64,000 bases of DNA, taken from contig JAOANU010000017.1 in assembly GCA_034387635.1 (NCBI GenBank), forward strand, positions 62,001 through 126,000, written 5' to 3'. This document shows, piece by piece, positions 1 to 12,019 of this stretch (position 1 is the stretch's first letter; each line of letters opens with the position of its first letter). The notes below the pieces were generated by a model, which was given only the letters and a program-made list of their open reading frames with translations, made no database searches and was not told the origin of the DNA. This DNA comes from Rhodosporidiobolus odoratus. Lineage: Eukaryota > Basidiomycota > Microbotryomycetes > Sporidiobolales > Sporidiobolaceae. The position numbers and the translations under genes are program-made.

Positions 1-527
1 AGGGAGGAGAGGAGGGGTGGCAAGGACGAAGAGAGGAAGGCAGAGATGTAAGTACAGTCTCTCTTCGCCCCTCGCTGAGCAGAGCTTGGCGTGTCGATCG
101 AGATGCCTTTTACCTATGCTGATCCTTCTTCGTCTTGCCGAATCAGGTCCGATCGCCTTAGCGCACATCGCCAAAAAGAAGACGCTACTATGGCAATGTT
201 CAAGCAACTGGCAGCACAGCGATTCGGCGGCGGCGGCGCTTGAGTAGCGTAATCTTGGCACGAGATCCCAAGCAATCCCGCTTTTCTTCTGGCTTTCCCC
301 AAACGGCCGAAACGTTGCGCGAGGAGAGAAGAGAAACAACAATCTGCTTGCAAGCTGTATGATACGGCATCTACTCAAGCTGACTCCCTTCTGTCCGGCC
401 CTTGCTCAAGCTCGCCTTCTCCAGCCCCCACCCAATCAAGCTCCCTTCTGCGCCGCTCTGGGAGTCGCAGGATATACTGTCAGCACGCACACATGACGGT
501 ATATAGGACTGGGAGATAACCTCCGAC
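1..527. other. no gene recognised
   Basis: Open frames here are short, have biased composition and match no family I know. The stretch lies downstream of the photolyase stop codon. It may hold the photolyase 3' UTR and part of a neighbouring gene outside the window. Confidence 0.4.
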
Positions 528-3200
528 TCACGCCTTGTACACCTCGATCGCCTTGGTCCTAGCCTTCGCATGGTCGACAATCGGAGCCAAGTATCCCAGC
601 TTCTTGAGCTCGCTGGCGGAAAGAGTCGAGGAGGGATTGTGGATGGCTGTACTGATGAGGTGTCAGTCGAACATGGGCTGAAGTACGAGCGCGAGAGTCG
701 GAAAGAGAGGATGAGGGAGAGCGCGGGTAGGCAAGAAGAAGGACGAACCTTTCCCTTTAATCGACTTGAGCTCCGGAACCCAATGCCTGTAGAACCCGTC
801 ACGACCTCGTTCAGCTCGGCGAAGCCAGATCCAAACGCAAGCTACGAGAGAGAGAGAGAGAAAGGCTAACCTGATGTACTTTCCCTCGGGATCAACCTTC
901 TCACTCTGAGTAAACGGGTTGAAAATCCTGAAATACGGCTGGGGGTCGCATCCGACCGAGGCGGCCCAAGCCCATCCACCATTGTTGGCGCCGAGGTCGC
1001 CATCGATGAGTTGTTGCATGAAGTAACGCTCACCGCGACGCCAGTCTATGAGGAGGTCCTGTAGAGAATCCAAAGGGTCCATCCGTGTCAGCTCCAGCAC
1101 GGCTGCATGTCGCTCTCTCTCTGCGAGGCAGCGTGAAGGACTTGCCTTCGAGAGGTAGGACGCTACGATCATGCGACCCCGATTATGCATGTACCTGCGC
1201 GAGGGGCACCTGTCAGCCTGACCTCGCCGTGATGATCTCGCCAAGGTAACGAATCGCAGCTAGGAAGCGCAAGAAGGGGCAGAGCAAACTCACCCTTGCT
1301 CCTTCATAGCCCTCATCGCAGCATCGACGATCGGCACTCCCGTCCTCCCCTCTTTCCACGCCTCGAAGTGCTCCTCCGCCCCATCTTCAGCACGAGCCCA
1401 CTCGATCGTTTCGTTGTACTTGAGGTTCCAAGGGAGGCTCATGCAGACTCGGGGGAAAAAGCAGAGGATGTGTTGATAGAAATCCCTGCAGAACCAACCC
1501 GACGGGGGCGCGACATGAGTACGAGGACGAGCGTCCTGGAACGAAGGCAGGCAGGAGAGAAAGAGGATTGGACTGACCTCCAGGCCATTTCCATGATCCA
1601 GAACCCAACTCCACTGTCCCTGCCCATTGAGGCGAGTGTCCTCGTGCTCGTTACCTCGTATGCCGTGCGGAGGCAGTCACGCCCAGAGAGGAGACCAGCT
1701 GCAAGATAAGGGCTACAGGAGCAGAAGTCCCCAACCGCGTAGAAGAGATCAGCAAAAGCTGTGGGTGACGAAAAAGAGGCAGATGGAAACGCACGAAAGA
1801 TGACTCGTCCCATCCCAATCGATCCTGTTCCTTCCTTCGGTATATACCCCTATCCTACTCTCCTTCTCCGGTTCCCCAACCTCTTCATCTTCCTCTCCCG
1901 GAACCGGCGCCTCATCAAACTTCCCCTCCTTGACCTTCATCCTCATGAACCGCCTCAACACTTGATCCGGTACCCCTTCCCCGACAGGCCAAAGCTGCTT
2001 CATCCGCTCCTTCTCCTCCTCGTCTGCGAGCTCGAACCCCTCAATCTCGGTAGGGATAGTGTGGGAGAAGAAGGGAGACAAGATGGGGTGCTTGCGGGCT
2101 GAGGGATCGTTGGGTTTGAGCGGCGGGTTCTGCTGAACGAGATAGTCTACCGTGTGCTGGTCGATATGAGCAGCCCAGCTGCGCTGGTAAGGGCTGTAGA
2201 CGGAGTAGGGTTTTCCTTGCTGGAAGATTCAAGGCAAGCGGGAAAAAGGCGCATATCAGTAGCGTCCTCCCGTCTCTGATAAGGCCAAGCGTGACGCACC
2301 TTGGTCAGCAATACCCCTGGCTGGACGATACAAAAATCGTGCAAGAAATCGACCTTGCCCTTCCAGCCCTCGCCCGACTCTTTCGCCGCTCTAGTCCTCT
2401 CGACCACCTCGACATCCCTCCTCAGTTCGTCGACCTCATACTCGAGGTTAGCGTAGCAAGCCACCGCACCCCACTCTTCCAGCTTCTCCATCAACACGCG
2501 TGGGATGTCTTTGCGCTTGTCGTGCGAAAAGGTGAACAGCGGGATGTCCATCTCGTCGAGTTTCTTCTGGAGGCAATCGAGTTGCCGGAGTTGAAAGTCG
2601 AGACGGCGGGGGGAGCGGTCGTGGGACTTGTAGTCACCGGGGGAGAAGATGTGAATGGCGAGGAGGGGAAGGGAGAGGGATTGAGCGAGTTCCGAAGCGT
2701 GAGAAAGAGCCGTGTTGTCGGTCAGGCGGAGGTCCTTGTTCCTGCAGACGAAGAAGTCAGCCGTAAGATTCCAAGTATGTACAGGATGGAGCTCACCTTG
2801 ACCAGTACACGACAACGCCGTCTTTGGAAGGCTTTTCCTCTGCCGATCCGACAGCTGCTAAAGCCCTCATCGCGTCGTACAGGTGGGCGAGGGGCGTGCT
2901 GGCGGCTTCGGGTGGCATTGTACCCCGCTCTCCCGACTGTAAGCGACGATCGCGCCTTTCAGCCCGGGCATCTGGGTGCTCATCGCCCTCAACCTTGGGC
3001 TTGACGTCCTCCTCCTCCTCCTCCTCTTGCTCCTCGACGGGGGTTTCTCGCTTGACGCGCTTGGAGGATGGCTCAGCAGACGTAGCACTCGAGCTGCGCG
3101 TGGTGCGTCGCTTGGCGGAGGCTGAAGAAGACGAGGCCGTTGCACCTTTGTTGATGAAGGCAGAGAGATCGGACTGCTTGCCAGTGGTCGGACGGGCCAT
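528..3200 (-). CDS. PHR1: class I CPD photolyase (deoxyribodipyrimidine photo-lyase)
   Basis: Light-driven, FAD-dependent repair of UV-induced cyclobutane pyrimidine dimers. The N-terminal 100 or so residues are low-complexity and basic (KRR, KRVKRE), probably nuclear targeting. The antenna-binding Rossmann part follows, beginning [15 protein letters not shown] after an intron. The C-terminal FAD and DNA-binding part contains [37 protein letters not shown] and [20 protein letters not shown], all hallmarks of microbial CPD photolyases. The last exon ends with [17 protein letters not shown] and a TGA stop. About seven exons are joined by short introns. I chose ATG 3200 (MARPTTGK) because the longer open frame to 3245 has no ATG. 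The von Willebrand A gene is divergent on the other side, so the 540 bp between them may hold both promoters. Family assignment is firm; the exact inner exon limits are less so. Confidence 0.93.
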
Positions 3201-3739
3201 GGTGGGTATCGATGCGAGAGCCAGACGAGCTGTGCGGGTAGTCAAGAAGCGCAGCAGCGTGTGTGTATCGCTCAGGACAAGCGTAGCAAGAGAGAGAGAG
3301 CTGTTTGCGAATGGCGGGTTTCATCAGCATCATCAATCGGGCAGGGAAGGACGCGGGTCAGAAGTCACGATCGGGGCTGACTGGATGACTTGTGAGTGTA
3401 CGCTGTCAAGAGCTGAGCCCGCTGGAATAGCCAACACGGCTGTACGGCGAGATCGACGGCTGTGGGACGACGGACAAGATGAAGAAAAAGGCCCCTTTTT
3501 ACTCTCAGCACGAAAGTATTTTCTGTCCATCGTACCCAGTACAAAGTGCTCCATCAACAACTGAGTACCGTTGTTTACGAAGATTAGATTCTAAGAAATG
3601 ATGAGACAGCTTGACGGTGCACCGCCTCTCTGATTCCGGCGAAGTTGGCCCATGTCCGACTCGAGTCTCTTTCTTTCTCTCCCACCTCAAGCTCACCTTT
3701 GTGTATCCCCTTGCTCCGACCCTCTACCGCCAACACCCC
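3201..3739. promoter_or_regulatory. divergent intergenic region between PHR1 and a vWA gene
   Basis: This gap separates two genes transcribed away from each other and so should contain both promoters. It has a short GA run near 3289-3300 and pyrimidine-rich stretches before ATG 3740. I see no clear TATA box or other named site. Confidence 0.4.
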
Positions 3740-5751
3740 ATGGGTCTCGCTTCAAAGCTCGTACTCGCGTACGGCGTACAACAGGGCGCTGGCGTCATCA
3801 ATCAACTCACTCAGAACAAACCCTCGCCTTATCTTCCCGCCGGACAACAACAACAACAACAACAACAACAAGGTCGGTTCCAGCTCATATCTTGCTCGGT
3901 TCACCTCTATCCAGCAACAGCCGCAGCAAAAAAAACCCACGCCTAACCCGCGGCACGCTCAGCCGACGAGACCGATTGACCAGCTGGCTGATTCCCCACT
4001 CTGTGCTCGATAGGCTACAACGGCGCTCCTCAGCAGGGTCAGGCCGCCCAGTACTACCAACAGCAGCAGCCTCATCAGCAGCCGCAGGCTAACTACACGC
4101 CCGGCTATGGCGGTGCCCCTTCGCAAGGTGCGCTCCGCTCTTCTTTTTCTCCCTGACCATTTGAGCGGACCCTTCGTACCCGTACAGGCTACAACCCCGC
4201 TTACGCCGCTGCTGGAGGCGCTGCGCTCGGTGCCGCCTACGCTGCTCACGGCGCACATGCTCAATCTCAACTGACCGGCGACCAGAACTACATCTTGCGA
4301 GTCCTCGAGCACTGCGTGCAGGATCAGCGGCTCCAAGCCTTTTACCCTCCCGGCTCCCTCCAGGGTCTTGCTCAGCGCATCTCGCAGTCCGGGGCTCTTC
4401 AGAGAATCGCAGCAGAGTGGAGGCTCCCTATGGAGGTCGCGATGGACCTTGCTAAGCTTGCACTGTTCGACGTTGGTCTCGTTTCATTCCTCTTCTCACT
4501 GTCTGGACCTTTGCTGACTTCCTATGTGCTCACAGGTAATCCTCTTCCTCGACGACTCTGGCTCCATGGCGTTCGAAGAGAACGGCGGCCGCATCGACGA
4601 TGCGAAGGTACGAGAACTGAACTTCGGCGTGCCACCTTTTCATCGCTTACACCGTTGTTTGAGGTTGCAGCTTATCTGCAGTCGAGTCGCACAAGCCGCA
4701 TCTCTTTTCGACACTGACGGAATCTCGGTTTTATTCATGTGCGTTCGCGGTACCTCTCGGACCACTTTCCGTTGCGCAAGCTCACCTGAACCTTTCTCGC
4801 TCGCAGGAACTCGCACAGTCCGCCAACGTCTTCCTCCGCCTTTGTTGTACTTGCATCTGACCCAATTACCCCTTAGCCGTCGGCCACAACATCTGCTCTG
4901 AGCAGCAGGCTTCCCAGCTTATTTCCAGCATCAACTTCTCAGGGTGCGCATTTTGTCCTTTCCATCAGAGCCTTCGCTCGCCCTCGCTGATTTCGTGTCT
5001 GTCGCGCACAGGCTCACCCCTTTCGGAACCGCAAGTCTGCCTCGCCCCTCCTGACCTTCTCAATCCCGTCGTGCCTCAGCCAGCTCACCCAATCCCGCCC
5101 ATCTACAGTCTCTCGATCAGAAAGTTCTCCAACCCCTCATCGTCGGCCCCGCACGCTCGAATGGTTTGTCCTTTCCTCACTCCTCACTTCGTTGCCTCGC
5201 TCAATCCCCTTCCTCCTCGGCCCTCAATCCGTTACAGCCCTCCGCAAACCCATCCTCGTTATCGGTGTCACCGACGGTGAACCCGCCGGAGAAGATCGTT
5301 ACACCCTCGTGAAAGCGGTACAGAACTGCAAAGCCATGTTGCAGCAAACTCGGTTTGGACCGGATGCTCTCAGCCTCGAATTGGCACAGGTTGGGTTGGA
5401 TATGAAGGTGGCGTCTACTCTTGTTCACGTCTCATTCACCTTGACTGATCACTCACGATTTCGTGTGCGCCTGTTCGTTGGCAGAGTCGCGCCTTTTTGA
5501 GCGAGATCGATTCCCACCCCGTCATTGGCGGAATGGTTGACGTTACTTCTTCCTTTGAAGTTGAGCAAGAGGAGTGTATGAAGACCACCGGAGTGTCCAT
5601 CTCGCCCGAGTTGTGGTTGCTCAAGCTCGTACGTCACTTCGCTTCTTCCATGCTGGACGGACAAAGACTGATCGTACTGGACGTGACACGTCGCATGCAG
5701 ATCTTGGGAGGTATCTCGAGTGACATGGACTCGAAGGATGAGCGACGATAG
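3740..5751 (+). CDS. von Willebrand factor A domain protein, paralog 1
   Basis: The protein starts MGLASKLVLAYGVQQGAG and continues into a Gln/Tyr/Ala-rich tail with a CAA-repeat-encoded polyglutamine run (near 3845-3870). A helical region follows (NYILRVLEHCVQDQRLQAFY, then GSLQGLAQRISQSGALQRIA). Next is a von Willebrand A fold with a complete metal-ion-dependent adhesion site: DDSGSM, a Thr in LTPFGT, and TDGEPAGE. The C-terminus is SPELWLLKLILGGISSDMDS, with stop TAG at 5751. About nine short exons are needed. A second gene with the same architecture lies at 44894-46767. No transmembrane segment or signal peptide is seen, so a cytosolic Mg2+-dependent protein-binding role is likely. The partner and pathway are unknown to me. 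Confidence 0.82.
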
Positions 5752-6038
5752 CTCGAAGCGCCAACATTGTCTATTCCGACCGCCTGCGGCACCCTCTAAC
5801 TGACTTAGCTTTTGTACCGATTCATGGTCTGCAAGTACTTCTTCTCGAGGAGCTGTCCTTGTCTGCCGCTGCGAAAGTAGGTGAGCGAAAGATGCTCTGC
5901 ATCGTATACTCGGCCTGAAAAGACCAAACATCCTACTACCAACCCAAAAGACTATAAACGAAAGTGTAACGATAAACGAGCGTGAGTGCGAGATAAGTAG
6001 CAACAGAAGCAACCATGCGAAAACTTTTTTCAGTCGTC

Positions 6039-8616
6039 TCAATCCTTCCAAACATCCTCCGCCTGGGGTCTCATCCTCCCCCTCTCCCTCTCCCTCGACA
6101 TCCAATCCTCTCTCCGTTCCGGACTCCAATCCCTCTTCTCCTCGTCGTCTCCTCCTCCTCCAAAAGCTAGACCGATATCCTTTTCATACTCGTCCAACTC
6201 GACCATCTCATTCATAGTAACCACTTCAACGTCCACCCGAACGGCCGTCGCGAGACCCGGTTCGAGGGCGAGGGGGAGGGCGCCGTTGCCGTGGGAGGCG
6301 CGTTTGGAGGAGGGATGAGTGCCGGTTCGAGAGTTAGAGGTACTGCCTGAGCCGGAGCGGGACCGGGGACGAGGGGAGGAACGCCACGGTCGGAGATGGT
6401 TCCATTCGACCCAGGCTCCGAGCTATTCCATGACCGAAGGACGAGGAGGGACAGAGGAAAGCGACATGTTGTTCCGCGACAGTCAGTCGGTGGTAGGGAA
6501 AGGTAGAAAGGTAGACCATGAGGCAGGAGGTCTGTAGGATTAGAAAAAAGGCGTACCGTCTCTGCAAACGCCAACCCAGTCGAGAAGAACCAAATAGGGG
6601 TAACGTAGAGTGCTTCTTGTTGTTCCCAGGTGTTGGTACGGTGACTTCTCAGGGTAGGGATGGCCCAGGCGTTCCAGACGATGAGGGCGGTGGCAATGAA
6701 AAAGACTGAGCAGCAGGTCTGTCGTGGTAGTGGTTGAGCGAGTCATCGGGTGATTCAGTATTGAGAAGAAGCAGGAAGGAGGGACAAGCTGAGGAAAAAG
6801 GCCTCGCCGGAGAGGGAAGAAGAAAGACGCAACGCACGACCAACAACTCCTGTTCAGCCCTCATCATCCCCATCAACCTCTCCGCCTGATCCCTGGCCAA
6901 CCTCTCCGGATCCTGACTCATCGTCCTGATCTTGCCTCGAGTCGGTCGAGTCCTTCTCGACGACGAGGGGTCTTCGCCGAATCGAATCGTGGTCGGACTG
7001 GTGATTGGTGAGGTGGTCGAGAGGTCGAGCTTAGCGAGGGGTCCAGGAGACTTGGAGAACGAATCGCGACGGAGGTGGGCGAGTGGGACAAAAGTAGGAA
7101 GATGATCGAAAGATTCCGTAGTTCCAGGCAAGGGTGGTTTCGAATCCAACTCATCCGTCTGAGACTTGGGCGGCGAATGCTGACTCGTCATCGGCGAGCT
7201 TTGAGCGGTCCCAGGCGGAGGAGAAGCTGGTAGATGCTCGACAGGTTCGCCGTTTCGGTAAGCGGTCATTTGGACCGTGGTGAGTTTGCTAAGTTGGAAA
7301 GAGACTTGTCGGCGGACAGAGTGGACGAAGCTGAACATGGCACCGTTGATGAGGAGGAGAATGAGAGGTAGGACGGAGGCGGCGATGGCGAGATGCTCGG
7401 CGGCGCTGGAGAAAGCAGAAACAGGGACTCAGTACCGTCGGCGACTCGACGGAGCAGAAGAGGAAAGACCGACGTGTAGAACGCTTCAGCGTCTTTTGAC
7501 ACCTTCTCGAGCCCAGCGTCGAGAATCGCGGTGTCAACGGCGGAGAGAGCGGAGCCGTCCCAACTTGACGCGGCGGAAGAAACGGTCGCGACGAACGAGT
7601 CCAAGGTGCGCCACTGCTGGGCATCCTTTATGCCACCGATCGTGGCAAAGACCTGGGATTCGAGGCATGTAAACATATGCGTGAGATCAAGAAGCGGGAC
7701 CAAGAGGGAGGAAAGGCGTGAAGCAACGATGCGGAAGTAGTGAAGAAAACCGATACTCACCGTCAAGGCTCCGACCGACGCCAGTAGCCCACCAAGGAAG
7801 ACGAGATTTTCCAGCCACGCAGGTACAGACCAGCGACTGTTATGCCGCGCACCTTCGAGTTGCAGAAATGCTTGAAAGGTAGCGAACCTGCAAAGCAAGG
7901 GTGGTCAGTCTGTGCCCTCCGAGAGGGGGGGACGAAAGACCGGTATCGGCGTGGAGGGGGAGAAGATCGTACGAGAGAAGCCATCCGAATCCGTAAGCGA
8001 TGGGGAGGCAAGTGAATTGCCATATTTCTGCAGTCTCAATACCCTTCCCACTGCCGCAAAAAGCCGAATACAACGCGACGGTATTACCGATCAGCACCGG
8101 TGTGGCCAAGACGCCTGCGACTCCAGAAATGACCGAGTGATTGGACACCACGTGTTGCCTGGCAAGAAGGCGAAGGAAGATTGCGGAGGTCAGTGTAACC
8201 GGTAGAAAAACGGCTCGTTATGATGAGGTTGGGAGTGTCGGCAGGATCGGCGGTGATGAGCAGGACGGAGCAATGAGCGGTACGGATGTGCGCAGATACA
8301 CGCGGTGTGCAATGGGCAAAGACTGTGTGGTGACATGACATGCCAGAAGAAGAAGACGAAAGAGTGACAAGAAAAGAGACAAGACGAACCCTCCTTGCCT
8401 CCGGACCAGACGGAACAACCACAGTCTCCGTCCCTTGAGTTGGTTCGAGTACAAGTGCACGCCAAAGTTGGCGAGGGATGCGAGCCAAAGATAGCCGAGG
8501 ATGCCGAAGAGGATGCACAGTCGGATTTTCAGGCCGGCCTTGTCGTCCGCCTGGGGTACTTGATTCTGCACAGCATCGACGTAGACGCTATACGGGCTCG
8601 AGTCTAGAGGGGCCAT
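6039..8616 (-). CDS. orphan seven-transmembrane protein with long third inner loop
   Basis: Splicing by eye gives a protein of about 550-600 residues starting MAPLDSSPYSVYVDAV. It has seven hydrophobic helices. They are at about 31-54 (LCILFGILGYLWLASL), 84-108 (ISGVAGVLATPVLIGNTVAL), 121-138 (IWQFTCLPIAYGFGWLL), about 163-185 (LENLVFLGGLLASVGALTV), a fifth (LAIAASVLPLILLLINGAMF), a sixth (CCSVFFIATALIVWNAWAI) and a seventh (YVTPIWFFSTGLAFAETLGA). About 140 Ser/Pro/Arg-rich residues separate helices 5 and 6. An acidic and Arg-rich tail ends the protein. The last intron, about 130 nt, joins AET to LGAWVEW and removes an in-frame stop. The topology resembles a G-protein-coupled receptor, but I recognise no Ste3, Git3 or rhodopsin-type signature. 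A transporter-like or structural membrane protein remains possible. Confidence 0.65.
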
Positions 8617-9778
8617 GGGTAACCAGCGAGCAGGACGCGGGAAGCAAAGAGCATGAGAGGGCCAACGCCGGGCTGAGAAGCTGTGATGAGCCGGACAGTT
8701 CGCCGCTTGGCCTCCTCTGCGCCGCCTCCCGCGCGCCAACGTAGAGGAGAAGGTCGCCAGGCACAGGTTCTAATCGGTGTTAGCAAAGGGACAGGAGCTC
8801 CGCGGGACCGGTGCTGAATCGAGGGGTGCAGTGCAGAAAAAGCGACGGAGTTTTGTACCGCTTGCGCCGTGATAGCGGGTTGCGCAACAGGAGGATAGCT
8901 CGATGGGCGTGATCTGAAGGGGTGCGGGCGTGCAGGAAGGCGGTCACCGGACAAGAAAGCTCAGTTGCACGAGGGTCGGAGTCGGTCGAGGAGTTGGGAG
9001 AAGTGCTGAGAGAGCTGAGACCCGGTCATCTTCTCGTGGTCCGTGGAGGGAGACGGGAATGTGAAAGAGGAAAATCTGGAGGTGATGGCAAGGGAGAGTT
9101 ACTAGTGGAGAGTGGACTGTACGTAATTAGAACAGTCGAGTATGAGTATTTGAAAGATTGTTGAGTGATTATGTACTGACTCCTATTAGACTTTGGTTCG
9201 ACCTCGTTCAAGGAATCTCGCGGCCGTCTTACCGCCGCGTACACACGTCTCGAAGCAGGACCGCACTCGAGCGATCCCCTTGCGCCCTTGCGCCCTTGCA
9301 ACCGCTGCCCGCTTGAACGACGTTGTCCATGTCGAGCCGCCCATCTCCTCATCTCCGCTCAGCCCTGTACTGTCCCTCCATGACCGTTGGTGAACCTCTC
9401 CATCACTCGTAGGCCACCCTGCTACATTCTGTCACCCGTGCCAGACTCAATGAGGCGCATCTCGTATGTTTGACGACTCAGACTCGAGAGGTGCTCAAGA
9501 CGACGACGTGGTCGTCCAGGGCCGGGGCGATACAACGGTGCCACAAGCGCAGCTCAGTCTCGCAGTCAAGCTGTAGCAGGAGGAGCATCGGTGGCCACAG
9601 TCAGCAGCGACGCCGTTCACCCAACTGGCGGGACCTCGACTCCCGCCCGCACCCTCCCCTTCCGATCGTTTTCTTTTGACATGTCCTTCGCGCTCAGGCT
9701 TCTCGCGACAAGATGCTTCAGCTCTTCGTCCTTTCCTTCTTGTCCTGTGAACTTCGCTCTGGCTAGCGGATTGCAGGG
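8617..9778. other. divergent intergenic region, no gene recognised
   Basis: This 1.16-kb gap lies between the seven-helix gene (leftward) and the AA14-like gene (rightward) and should carry both promoters. Open frames inside are low-complexity and unsupported. An AT-richer stretch lies near 9110-9190. Confidence 0.4.
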
Positions 9779-12019
9779 ATGAGCAACTCGGTGCTTCTTC
9801 TCACTGTTGGTTTTCTCCTCACGAGCGTGCAGGTCACGCTCGTAAAAGCCCATATGGTCCGTTTCGCCCTCTACTCCGTCGCCTCGCCGTGTGCTGACCA
9901 TCGTGCCCCGCAGTCTATCTGGTTTGTCCAGTCTCGCCTATGCCCGCCGGTAGAAAGCAGCTGTCTTGACAAGACTCGTCCTCTTCGTCTCGTTGCAGGC
10001 ATCCCTCAATGTACGGCGTCGGACCCAACTTTGCGTACAACGTTGGTGACCCTGGTACGATGCTCAGCTGCTTCGAAGCTATGACTGACCACCCCTTCTC
10101 ACCTTTAGTCGCACCGATCGGACCCGATCTTCCCAAGCAAGCCGACTGGTGGTTCCGCGGTCCAGCAGTCATGGCCCTTCCTCCACAAGACGGCGCAGTC
10201 ATGGAGCTTCCAGCCGGCGGCAAGGTTGACGTCGAGATTGCTTGCAAGTGAGTCTCCGTGTCGACGAGTCTCTCTCCCTTCCGGACTAAGCTGATGCAAA
10301 GACTCCTTTCAGTGTCGCCTGGACGTCCTACGGAGAGCGCACGACGGAGGAGACGGAGGAGCTGTCTGCTTGCCCCAGCAATTACGGCAAGCTACCTCTT
10401 TTCACCTTCATCCCAATCGGTCAGTCAAGCTGATCGTGTCCTCCCACAGGTGCCTACCACTCCGGCGACCCAGCTGGACCTATCGACGAGCACTTCATTT
10501 CGGGCTGCGCACTCGGTATCGCAGACGTCGACGACATCAACGAGGTGACCATGGACAACCTCGCCATTTTTTCGGTGCAACAGCAATGTGTCAAGCAGCG
10601 GGTCACTACTTTCGAGGTCCCGGCCCAGATGCCCCCTTGTACTGGGAAGAAATGCATCTGCTCGTGCGTTATCCTTTCTCGTTTTCTCCGCCACTGGTCC
10701 CCTGGTTGATCGCGCAATCTCCGGATCAGATGGATGTGGCTCGCCAACACCGGCACCGCCAACTTCTACATGACCCCTTTCGATTGCTCGGTCTCTGGCT
10801 CTCCCCCGAATGCAAAGCCCATTGCCGCTCCACAAGATCCCGTCTACTGCGGCAACGACGCCTCTAAATGCACCAAGGGAGCGAAGAAACCGTTGTATGC
10901 GTATAATTCTCCTACCAACGTGCCTGGGTACGTCGCTACTCTGCTACAAGGCAGGTCGTCGGCGTATTGACTTTTGGGCTGTGGCTTGCAGTCCAGTTGA
11001 CAACAACAACCGCCCGGGCTACCACGATAGCTGGTCATTCAGCGATGGTGCTCAGGACGACATTTTCGTTGCTGGCGTGGACACCAACGGAGGACGTTTG
11101 AGCTCGCTGGCGAGGTGAGGTCTCTCGCCGTCTCTGATCTTTGCGCAGCTGCCTGAGTTCTACTCGATGCAGTTCTTCCACTCCTTCAAAGGCTTCGACT
11201 CGACCCGCCGGGTCCATTGAACCGTCGTCCCAGTTGTCCTCCCATGACAATGTAACTTCAGTTGTCTCGACTAGAGTACACACCTTGGGCCATACCCTTT
11301 TGCCTAATACTGCCGCTCTTTCTGTATCTCTCTCTGTCGGCGTCGCAACTCTCGACGCTGCCGCCCAGACCTCCCCCACTTCGGATTCGACTTCAGTACC
11401 CGCGTGTTCCCGCGCCACCTCGCATCCCTCGTCCCTTTCCTCTTCAACCGTCGACGACGATGACAATGACGAATCCGCGGTTCCGACCTCGGTGCCTACC
11501 TTGCCTATGTCGCGGTTCCACCACTCACGCCGACCCTCCCCATCATCGGCAGCCCCTTCTCCTCTCGCTCTCGACGACCAGTCTTCCGAGTTCTACTTCA
11601 ACTTCACCGGGGTTACGACGACCCAGTCGACCCAGGTTGCTCCCACCTCTTCGGCCTCGCTTATGACCAATACCGATCCCAAACTCTCGCCCTCGCCTCG
11701 CTCTCAATGGCACCACCGCCAGCACCATCAAGGTCGCCCCCACTACCCCACCGGCGACGCTGACAGACCGCGCCTCCCCACTAGCACTGGCATGGGAGCG
11801 GCTCAGATCGCCTCGAACATTGCATCTTTGACTGCAGCCGAGGGAGAGGCGCCGGACGTAGAGGTCACAGGGGACGAACTGGTCAAGAGGGAGATGTGGG
11901 TTGATGAAGAAGTGTTGAAGGAGTTGACGGGGAACGCGGTTCGCGGCGGGCCGCTCACGGAGCTGTGCGCGGTCGGGCTGGTCCTGACCGCGTCTCTGGT
12001 TTTAGCCTCAATGCTGTAA
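9779..12019 (+). CDS. AA14-like lytic polysaccharide monooxygenase, probably GPI-anchored
   Basis: Probable copper enzyme that cleaves wall or plant polysaccharides by oxidation. A signal peptide (SVLLLTVGFLLTSVQVTLVKA) ends just before a histidine. That histidine opens the mature protein HMSIWHPSMYG, which matches the His-X-X-X-Trp-His-Pro-Ser-Met-Tyr-Gly start I recall for AA14 enzymes. Later blocks also fit AA14: DWWFRGP, LPAGGKVDVEIAC, NYGAYHSGDP (candidate second copper histidine), SGCALGIADVDDINEV, IFSVQQQCVKQR, CTGKKCICSWMWLANTG and WSFSDGAQDDIF. A Ser/Thr-rich stalk of about 250 residues follows. The C-terminus, AVGLVLTASLVLASML, looks like a GPI-attachment signal. Exons include 9779-9856, 9914-9921 (8 nt), 9999-10054 and 10109-10247. 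The intron at 10387-10449 appears to be GC-AG. Substrate cannot be told from sequence; classical AA14 enzymes act on xylan. Confidence 0.8.

Noticed and set aside
64..72. F-box domain in the family protein (residues 64-72 of copy A, VPVEVWQLI; given here as residue positions)
   Set aside because: Only the short core resembles an F-box; the following helices and the usual length are missing, so I describe it as F-box-like only.
6212..6400. Alternative C-terminus of the seven-helix protein in a second frame (…RRPFGWTLKWLL)
   Set aside because: The frame joined after the 130-nt intron gives a coherent Ser/Arg-rich then acidic tail (GAWVEWNHLRPW…), while the other frame needs the in-frame intron to be retained.
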